A DNA stretch of 8,744 bases from Nostocaceae cyanobacterium CSSed10_463m (GTDB lineage: Bacteria; Cyanobacteriota; Cyanobacteriia; Cyanobacteriales; Nostocaceae), in assembly GCA_003556955.1 (NCBI GenBank), contig PWQB01000065.1:1-8744 (forward strand), in the 5' to 3' direction. Within the stretch, counting starts at the first letter, position 1. The number at the start of each line of letters is the position of its first letter. The notes below the pieces were generated by a model. That model saw only the letters and a program-made list of their open reading frames with translations. It had not been told where the DNA came from and ran no database searches. Of this stretch, positions 6,156 through 8,744 are shown one piece after another. Both the position numbers and the translations under genes were made by a program.

Positions 6156-8084
6156 TCACTCCTCAAAAGTTACAGAAAAGCGCTCTACCCAACGAATGCA
6201 GTTTACCCAGCGCCAAATGCGAAAATCAAAGGCTGAACGTCCCGCTAAAACTGATTGAAATTCTTCTTTAACTATTGGCATATTCAAAGCGGGAATTTCA
6301 CAGGCTATGTCACTGTTAAGCACGCTTTCAAACCAAGGACGTAAGTCTTGCAACCAACGCTGCTCAGGTGTAGCAAAGCCAATTTTATCTTTTCTACCTA
6401 AAATTGCATCTGGTACAATCCCCCGCATAGCTTCGCGGAAAATAGCTTTAGATGTGCCATCATTGGCAATAATAAATTCCTCTGGTAATGAAAAAACGAA
6501 GTTAACTAAATTAGGGGTAAGAAAAGGAACTCGACTCTCAATGGAATTTGCCATTGAGTTACGGTCTTCATAGCGTAGAAGCATAGGTAAACTGATTTCC
6601 TCTAAAGCTTGGGCTAGTTCTTCTCGCAATGTTTCCGTACCGTATTTGTGAAAATGGGGAAGAAAACTATTTTGGTTGAACCAGTCAGTATTTAGCCAAC
6701 TTGGGTTTACGTCTTTTTTTACTAACTGTCTGATGGAGGCTTGCCAACTGGGTGGAAGGAGTAATCCTACAGCACGTAGCAGCATTTTTGGATGATTAAC
6801 TCCTGGTTGGTTGGCTATGGATTGTAAAAACTGACTGGCGTTTTGCCATTTTCCTTGACGCAGTAGCGAAGCTAGGCGTGCTGCTAGATAAGGACGGTAG
6901 CCACCTAAAAGTTCATCAGCTCCTTGCCCATCTAACATAACTTTGATGCCAGCAGTTTGCGCCATCTGGAATACTCGGTACTGGGCATAAATGCTGGTGC
7001 TACCAAAAGGTTCATCTTGCAAGTCAATCAGTTGATTTAAGTCGCGGGTTAATTCTTCTGGGGATGGTTGTGTTTTATGAGATATAGCTGTAGTGGCATC
7101 TGTTACTATATCCACCCATTTTTCTTCATTGAAGGTTGATTCAGCAGCGATGTAACTAAACGTGTGGAGTTGCAGTTGTGAACCTTGCAGATATCGCATC
7201 GCCATGACAATAGCAGATGAATCTATCCCCCCTGACAGTGCTGCACCAACTGGGACATCACTCCGCAAATGTAAATTTACGCTTTCTAAAAATAGGTGGC
7301 GTAGATGTTCTGTGGCTTCTGGAAGTGTAATGTCTGAATGTTGAGTTAAATTTACTTGCCAGTATCGCTTTATCTGGGGTTGCTGGGGTTTGTCTAGAGA
7401 AATTTTGAGAAAGTGAGCTGGGGGTAATTGTTTGATATCAGCAAACAATGTTTCACTACCGTAATCAGTCAGTCCTGAGTTGAGGTAGTCATAAAGTCGC
7501 TGAGGGTTGACACGGCGCTTAATTTCTGGTAAACAAAGGAGTGTTTTAATTTCAGAGGCAAAGGCTAATTTATGGTGGGAGTAAGTGTAATAGAGGGGTT
7601 TGATGCCAAAATAATCACGAGCTAATAACAGGGTATGTTCCCAAGTATCTAGGATGGCGCAAGCAAACATCACTACTAATTTACTAAAAGCTAAAATACC
7701 CCATTGAGCGTATGCAGCTAATAGTACCTCTGTATCTGAGTGGGAATAAAATTGCTTTCCTAGTGATTGCAGTTGGGTTTGTAGTTCGAGGTAGTTATAT
7801 ATTTCTCCATTGAAGACAATGTAATAACGTCCATCGGGTGTACTCATGGGTTGCCAACCAGCCGGACTTAAATCCAAAACAGACAGACGACGATGAAACA
7901 AGCAAATAGGAAAATCCTCTACATCTGCGGGATTTCGGGATAGTTTAACAGGTGCTGTTCTAGACCATCCCAAAAAACCCTGGTCATCAGGTCCACGATG
8001 CTTGAGAGAATTACTGATGCTTGTTAAAATCTGTGAGTCTATTTTCTTTGAGTTAAATCTGACTATTCCGCCGATTCCGCACAT
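6156..8084 (-). CDS. asnB: Asparagine synthase (glutamine-hydrolysing) family amidotransferase in a glycan locus
   Basis: A 642-residue AsnB-type enzyme: glutamine is hydrolysed in the N-terminal domain and the ammonia is passed to an ATP-activated carboxylate in the C-terminal domain. The first residues MCGIGG give the nucleophile Cys2 after removal of Met1. Glutaminase motifs follow: HRGPDDQG (29-36), HRRLSVLDLSPAG (64-76), FNGEIYN (91-97) and SDTEVLL (116-122). The synthetase domain has the PP-loop LSGGIDSS (283-290), LDGQGADELLGGY (384-396), RYEDRNSMANSIESRVPFL (504-522) and GRKDKIGFATP (563-573). LVVMFACAILD (136-146) departs from the usual GMFAFA form. The start has AAGGTG just upstream. 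Similar genes often sit in polysaccharide clusters, where they may amidate a sugar acid rather than make free asparagine; the sequence cannot separate these. It heads the operon and is divergent from the ABC ATPase. Confidence 0.94.
   Translation of the reverse strand: MCGIGGIVRFNSKKIDSQILTSISNSLKHRGPDDQGFLGWSRTAPVKLSRNPADVEDFPICLFHRRLSVLDLSPAGWQPMSTPDGRYYIVFNGEIYNYLELQTQLQSLGKQFYSHSDTEVLLAAYAQWGILAFSKLVVMFACAILDTWEHTLLLARDYFGIKPLYYTYSHHKLAFASEIKTLLCLPEIKRRVNPQRLYDYLNSGLTDYGSETLFADIKQLPPAHFLKISLDKPQQPQIKRYWQVNLTQHSDITLPEATEHLRHLFLESVNLHLRSDVPVGAALSGGIDSSAIVMAMRYLQGSQLQLHTFSYIAAESTFNEEKWVDIVTDATTAISHKTQPSPEELTRDLNQLIDLQDEPFGSTSIYAQYRVFQMAQTAGIKVMLDGQGADELLGGYRPYLAARLASLLRQGKWQNASQFLQSIANQPGVNHPKMLLRAVGLLLPPSWQASIRQLVKKDVNPSWLNTDWFNQNSFLPHFHKYGTETLREELAQALEEISLPMLLRYEDRNSMANSIESRVPFLTPNLVNFVFSLPEEFIIANDGTSKAIFREAMRGIVPDAILGRKDKIGFATPEQRWLQDLRPWFESVLNSDIACEIPALNMPIVKEEFQSVLAGRSAFDFRIWRWVNCIRWVERFSVTFEE
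6159..6164 (-). promoter_or_regulatory. Ribosome-binding site GAGGAG inside the end of asnB
   Basis: The last two codons of asnB (GAG GAG, two glutamates) form a strong Shine-Dalgarno sequence. The ATG at 6153-6151 is five bases downstream (TGAAA, which includes the asnB stop). The alternative GTG at 6159-6157 overlaps the site and could not use it. This decides the start of the glycosyltransferase and suggests translation coupled to asnB. Confidence 0.8.
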
Positions 8085-8170
8085 GACACCTTGCTACCTT
8101 AAATTGGAACTTTCATTTTTGGATTTCCGTCTTCACCAATAAAGCATATAAAACATAAATAAAGCACAAA
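8085..8170. promoter_or_regulatory. Divergent intergenic region, asnB / ABC ATPase
   Basis: These 86 AT-rich bases separate two divergently transcribed genes and must carry the control signals for at least the ABC ATPase and probably the asnB operon. On the plus strand TATAAA (8147-8152) is a plausible -10 for the ATPase, with only a weak -35 (TTTCCG, 8124-8129, 17-base spacer). On the minus strand AAGGTG (8092-8087) is the likely asnB ribosome-binding sequence, and a second AAGGT lies eight bases further upstream. No clear minus-strand promoter was found, and the ATPase lacks a good Shine-Dalgarno. Confidence 0.5.
8138..8166 (+). repeat. 9-bp direct repeat AATAAAGCA, two copies
   Basis: AATAAAGCA occurs at 8138-8146 and 8158-8166, exactly 20 bases apart start to start, about two DNA turns, flanking the TATAAA -10 candidate of the ABC ATPase gene. 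The second copy ends four bases before the ATG. It could be a pair of regulator sites or merely a duplication in A-rich sequence. Confidence 0.45.
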
Positions 8171-8744
8171 ATGGCAGAGACAGCGATCGCTATCCGTGGT
8201 CTGGGTAAAATGTATAAACTCTATAGGCATCCTGCTGATAAAGTTCTCGATGCTTTTGGAGTAAATCGCTGGTTATTTTGGCGCAAACAATATTACCAGG
8301 AATTTTGGGCTTTACGTGGTCTCAATTTAGAAGTAAAAAAGGGAGAGCGATTAGGTTTAATAGGACGCAACGGAGCCGGTAAAAGTACATTATTAAAAAT
8401 TATTACTGGAAATATTGCACCGACAGAAGGTACTGTAGAAGTCCGAGGTAGAGTACAAGCTTTGATGGAACTAGGTACAGGGTTTCATCCAGAATTTACT
8501 GGTCGTCAAAACATTCAAGCCTCTTTAGCATACCAAGGACTTTCCCCAGCCAAAATTAAGGACTTGGAAGAAGAAATTATTGATTTCTCTGAATTATATG
8601 AGTTTATTGACCAACCAATTAAAACTTATTCGGCTGGAATGTATGCTCGACTAGCTTTTACTGTAGCTACTGTCATCGAACCTGAAATATTGATTATAGA
8701 TGAGGTATTAGGCGCTGGGGATGCTTATTTTGCCGGCAAATGTG
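8171..8744 (+). CDS. Polysaccharide ABC transporter ATP-binding protein, Wzt/KpsT/TagH type (3' partial)
   Basis: The first 191 residues of an ABC ATPase open to the window end. It would power export of a finished lipid-linked polysaccharide across the inner membrane with a Wzm-type permease. Walker A is GRNGAGKST (65-73), preceded by FWALRGLNLEVKKGERLGLI (45-64). The segment ALMELGTGFHPEFTGRQNI (97-115) is diagnostic of the O-antigen/teichoic-acid exporter subfamily. The ABC signature is YSAGMYARLAF (153-163) and Walker B ILIIDEVLGAGD (173-184). The nucleotide-binding core is almost complete; whether a C-terminal carbohydrate-binding domain of the Wzt type follows cannot be seen. The ATG start is supported by AIAIRGLGKMYKLY at the usual N-terminal position. 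No permease gene lies before it, so the permease must be downstream or elsewhere. The gene is divergent from the asnB operon and probably belongs to the same export pathway. Confidence 0.93.
   Translation, partial: MAETAIAIRGLGKMYKLYRHPADKVLDAFGVNRWLFWRKQYYQEFWALRGLNLEVKKGERLGLIGRNGAGKSTLLKIITGNIAPTEGTVEVRGRVQALMELGTGFHPEFTGRQNIQASLAYQGLSPAKIKDLEEEIIDFSELYEFIDQPIKTYSAGMYARLAFTVATVIEPEILIIDEVLGAGDAYFAGKC
8183..8190. repeat. HIP1 octamer (GCGATCGC)
   Basis: Exact HIP1 copy at codons 5-7 (Ala-Ile-Ala) of the ABC ATPase gene, very close to its start. Confidence 0.95.

Noticed and set aside
6154..6159. GTG start two codons upstream for the GT4 gene
   Set aside because: It overlaps the GAGGAG ribosome-binding site, which is correctly spaced for the ATG at 6153.
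6307..7344. Plus-strand open frames at 6307-6573 and 7162-7344
   Set aside because: Antisense to conserved asnB motifs; no resemblance to known proteins.

Overview
The window looks like chromosome from a filamentous cyanobacterium of the Nostoc/Anabaena type. Four points support this. The pyruvate kinase carries the extra C-terminal phosphohistidine domain found in cyanobacteria (and some Bacillus). Four copies of the HIP1 octamer GCGATCGC lie within 8.7 kb. A heptamer tandem repeat of the STRR kind common in heterocystous cyanobacteria follows the first gene. A Uma2-family (DUF820) gene is present, a family strongly expanded in cyanobacteria. Genus is inference; species cannot be read from the sequence.

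Layout. 1-896 (+): the 3' half of pyruvate kinase, cut by the window edge. 896-947: a heptamer repeat overlapping its stop codon. 966-1547 (-): a stand-alone Uma2-type putative nuclease, convergent with pyruvate kinase. 1594-8084 (-): five genes forming a surface-polysaccharide locus. In transcription order they are an asparagine-synthase-like amidotransferase (asnB type), a GT4 glycosyltransferase, a UDP-GlcNAc 2-epimerase (wecB type), a GDP-mannose 4,6-dehydratase (gmd type) and a second GT4 glycosyltransferase. 8171-8744 (+): the start of a Wzt/KpsT-type ABC transporter ATPase, divergent from asnB and cut by the window end.

How the genes fit together. Gmd would turn GDP-mannose into the 4-keto-6-deoxy intermediate of GDP-fucose, GDP-rhamnose and similar sugars. 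WecB would make UDP-ManNAc. The two GT4 enzymes would add sugars to a growing glycan, the AsnB-like enzyme may amidate a sugar acid or supply asparagine, and the Wzt-like ATPase would power export. The later steps (GDP-fucose synthase or RMD, WecC, the Wzm permease) are not in the window. asnB, the first glycosyltransferase and wecB are tightly packed (2-nt gap, then an ATGA overlap) and are surely one transcript. gmd appears to have its own promoter, with consensus-like TTGACA and TATGAT elements.

No wholly new system is evident. The observations most worth checking are a six-codon leader-like ORF with the best Shine-Dalgarno sequence in the window, partly masked by an inverted repeat, between gmd and the last glycosyltransferase; the gmd promoter with a HIP1 site inside its 19-bp spacer; a 9-bp direct repeat at 20-bp spacing in the asnB/ABC divergent region; and the use of an AsnB-type amidotransferase in a glycan locus. 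No gene-free stretch exceeds 300 bases; the longest is 160 bases (2698-2857). No rRNA, tRNA, CRISPR array, insertion sequence or convincing intrinsic terminator was seen.
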